64,000 nt of DNA from Amoebophrya sp. A120 (lineage: Eukaryota; Sar; Dinophyceae; Syndiniales; Amoebophryaceae), in assembly GCA_905178155.1 (NCBI GenBank), contig CAJINV010000013.1:1450392-1514391 (forward strand), read 5' to 3'. Made by a program: the position numbers and the translations under genes. Under the pieces are notes generated by a model. The model made no database searches. It was not told the origin of the DNA and saw nothing but the letters and a program-made list of their open reading frames with translations. Positions 61,619 to 64,000 of this stretch are shown piece after piece. Position 1 is the first letter of the stretch. Every line of letters starts with the position of its first letter.

Positions 61619-62446
61619 CTTCGCAAATTTGGTGAGAATTAAATGGCAGCTGCTACGCGACCCCTTTCAAACCTTCATGGGGAACAGAACCACGAAAGTT
61701 TTTCGAGAAACGGAAATCATAGAGCTGCAGGGAAACACGAATTAAAATATGACCAAGCTGCACGATGAGAGTAATTTTCATACGAAAAAAGTAGAACGAG
61801 GTGAGACGATCTGCAAAGGCTTTCTTTTGATGACGGCAGTTCGGTTAGTACTCACCATCACTTACAATGCTGACGTTTTTGGTGGCGCTGTTTTACGGCA
61901 TCATGTGAAAGAGAACCCAGCCGGAGCCGAATTCTTGGAAAGATAAGCCAAAAAGAAGATTGTCAGGAACCGACCGATATGTAAAGAAACAAGTTCAGAC
62001 TTCGGAACTCGTCTCTACTTGTCCTGATGAATAACGACCTCGCATCAAGGTCCTGGTTTCACAAGAACAGTCTCAACGGTGCTTCCGCAAGCCGCTGAGA
62101 TGACTGACAAGCTTTTCATTTTATCGATTTCATTCATGTTCGGGAGAAAAAACATCAACATCTTCACAGAAGTAGATAGCTACAGCAATGAAGCTGCCCC
62201 AAGGTGCAAGTAGTCAACATTCCAGTTGTGCACCTACTTCACAGAGGATTCACGCGAGTCCTTGCGTGCTGCTGAACTTTCTCTCCGTCGTCGCCATAAA
62301 CAACCAATACCAAAATATTCGACACAACATAGTAGGACCTTTACTAGCTGCGGAACATCAAGTAGCTTTGTTCCCTGCCTCAACATCAAGCAAGAGATCC
62401 TCGGAAGAGGATCCTTCCTCAAAGGCGCACCACCACCACATCTTCT
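61619..62446. other. Intergenic, nothing seen
   Basis: It separates the LicD-like gene start from the stop of the rightmost gene. Short frames only. Confidence 0.6.
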
Positions 62447-64000
62447 TCACCCCAGCTTCATCCTCTCTGGCCCCTCGCCAAACGGCTTGCCCGGGCCTGC
62501 GCCTGCTCCGCCTTGGTTCTTCTTCTCTCCCTCCTGCGCCTGGTATTTTCGGATCAGTTCTTGCTTGAACTTCGCGTCGGGGTTGAGTTCCGCCATGTTC
62601 TTGCCGTCCGGCGCGCCGTTGTTGTAGCCGTCGTAGTGCTGTCCGAGGCCGCAGAAGATGCCGGGGATGCGGGGCCGCACCATTTCGGAGGCCGCCTCCA
62701 CGATGTTGTCCCCGATGCGGTCGCCGAACACGCGCCGCTTCCGCGGTCGGCCCTCCAACTCCGCGTTCTCCCGCACGGCCTGCATGCTGAACCGCGGCAT
62801 GTACCACCCCGCGGTGTGCTCTTCCACCTTTTCGTAGATGTAGGAGGCCATAAACTTGTCCTTCAGCTCCGGGTCGTGGGAGAGCAGGGGGTTCTCCCGC
62901 ACGCGGCACCAGTCGCAGTCCTCCGGTAGGGTTTGGAAGTGCTCGTAGTCGCCCTTCTTCACCCGTTTCACGTTGTACTTCGCGATGCGCGCCGCTTTTT
63001 CCTCGTCGTCCTCGGACTCGGATTCCTCCCCCGCGCGCTTCCGCTTTTTCGAAAGGGCTTTCGCGGCCATCTCGTATCCTCGGCAAAAACGTCCCCACCC
63101 CATAGTCAAGTTGGGAATCTAGCGACACAAATCTCCAAGTTTTGGGAGCTGTGCATGACAAGTTTCCCTCAGCAGTGTAGTGCTGGTTGGCAAGGGAAGC
63201 CGCATCAGAAAGCCATTTTCTCATGCTGTTGCCAGCATTACATTACAAATTCCAAAACACGATTGGAAATGCTTCTCGTGTTCGTGAGGATGCGCATTAC
63301 AAATTTTCCAGGGATCGCAAATCTGCATGACAACTATGGTGTGGGGACGTTTTTCCTCAGGATATCTCGTCCGCCTTCATCTTCGCCAGCGGGTCCTCCA
63401 CGACCTTCTCCCCGTCGGCGTTTATCCTGTGTAAAAACGTACCCACACCATAGTTGTCATGCTACTCTGCATGCTTAAAATGTTTCTCATGCGGAGCCCC
63501 ATGAGAAGCATTTTCTAATGCGGTTTGGAAATCTGTAATGCGCCAATCAGCATGAGATACTAGATCTGTAATCCTGCTTAGCTAGCTCAAACAGCACTAC
63601 ACTACGCGTCCAAATTTGTCATGCGAAACAGCCAAAGCTTATGGATTTGTCTAGCGGATTTCCCATCTTGACTCTGGTGTGGGGACATTTTTACTCAGGA
63701 TAGCGTTCTCGGCGTCCTCGTGCATGGTGCCCTTGTCCTTGTCGTACAGATGCGACCGGTCCACGTTGACCGCCTCGGCCCACAAGTCCTTCTCCTTTTT
63801 CACCTTCGCGTTCTGTAACACGATGTCGCAGAGGAGGAAGGATTCTTGCGTGTTGTCCTCCAGCAGACAAACCACCCGGCTGCGGATACCCTTCCGCCAG
63901 TCGACAGACAACACCGTGCCCTTCAGCCAGTCCGTCTGGTTCGACCACGCGTACACCTTGGTCCCCGGCGGGAGCAGCATGTCCCGGTCCTCGAAAAACT
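62447..64000 (-). CDS. Tudor-like basic protein, 5' end beyond window
   Basis: Exons 64000-63708 (open to the window edge), 63422-63371 and 63075-62447. An ATG at 63980 is possible, but the frame is open upstream, so treat it as partial. About residues 5-55 from that ATG (PPGTKVYAWSN..DWLKGTVLSVDW...CLLEDNTQESFLLCDI) resemble a Tudor/Agenet-type beta barrel: small, aromatic, with a GTVLSVDW strand. A Lys-rich bipartite NLS-like patch (KALSKKRKRAGEESESEDDEE) follows, then a region with CDWCRV and an alternating aromatic/charged C-terminal half (GIFCGLGQHYDGYNNG) and a Gly-rich tail. A nuclear role is inferred. Two family C introners flank a 52-nt exon. Confidence 0.75.
63076..63370 (-). mobile_element. 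Introner, family C
   Basis: Intron 295 bp with tips tatcctcggcaaaaacgtcc and ggggacgtttttcctcaggat. Repeat ATCTCGT (7 bp) at 63069-63075 and 63364-63370. Excision joins AKMKADE to MAAKALSKK in frame. Confidence 0.93.
63423..63707 (-). mobile_element. Introner, family C
   Basis: Intron 285 bp with tips tatcctgtgtaaaaacgtac and ggggacatttttactcagga. Repeat GCGTT at 63418-63422 and 63703-63707. Excision joins HEDAEN to ADGEKVVE in frame. Much of its interior matches the family C element at 50443-50761 (for example aaaatgtttctcat and cagcatgagatactagat-like blocks). Confidence 0.93.

Noticed and set aside
176-63948. Many long plus-strand frames (for example 1838-2401, 4034-4597, 15298-15873, 41848-42699, 47065-48036, 53121-53987)
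   Set aside because: They are antisense shadows of GC-rich minus-strand exons: no motif, composition mirrors the sense codons, and none continues across introner sites.

Overview
The window is eukaryotic nuclear DNA, most probably from a dinoflagellate-lineage protist. The best single guess is a syndinian parasite of the Amoebophrya type. The reasons are introns with short direct repeats at their splice points and inverted repeats just inside them (introner elements), very Ser/Thr-rich and acidic multi-exon proteins, and every convincing gene lying on the minus strand in one co-directional array. The organism is inferred from architecture; no rRNA, spliced-leader or organellar marker was seen.

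Layout from low to high coordinates (all genes read right to left): a membrane-anchored GH144/glycoamylase-like ectoprotein (131-4813); NudC (5528-7352); a one-TM protein of unknown function (7636-9132); a gene-poor, repeat-bearing stretch (9133-15451) holding one small Cys-rich secreted-type gene (12042-13150); a giant modular gene of more than 3,000 codons with tandemly repeated multi-exon modules (15452-28878); transportin/karyopherin-beta2 (29788-33662); a polytopic membrane protein (35518-38975); a 14-exon coiled-coil protein of 1,651 residues (40054-48482); a Ser/Thr-rich protein of 1,172 residues (49801-54214); a very large LicD/fukutin-type nucleotidyltransferase-like secretory protein (54949-61618); and the 3' part of a gene for a Tudor-like basic protein that runs off the right edge (62447-64000).

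The most striking system is the set of sixteen introner-type introns. I could reconstruct the reading frame exactly across them by deleting the DNA between one copy of a 2-7 bp direct repeat and the next. They fall into five terminal-inverted-repeat families (A: tip core aaaaatgtctgggtctgga; B: gaaaaatcccccctcccca; C: aaaaacgtcccca; D: aagaaa..aggttgt; E: gaaaaatgccccccacccc). Almost all share outermost TATC...GATA-like ends and an internal catgacaa motif. Fifteen of the sixteen cannot be aligned to GT-AG boundaries. They coexist with ordinary GT-AG (and one GC-AG) introns in the same transcripts. In several places two introners sit only about 50 bp apart and create micro-exons.

Exon coordinates below were derived by hand from frame continuity. 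Where the sum of exon lengths is an exact multiple of three across many junctions (the 40054-48482 gene, the 49801-54214 gene, NudC, the giant gene from 28311 down) I trust them. Unresolved junctions are flagged.
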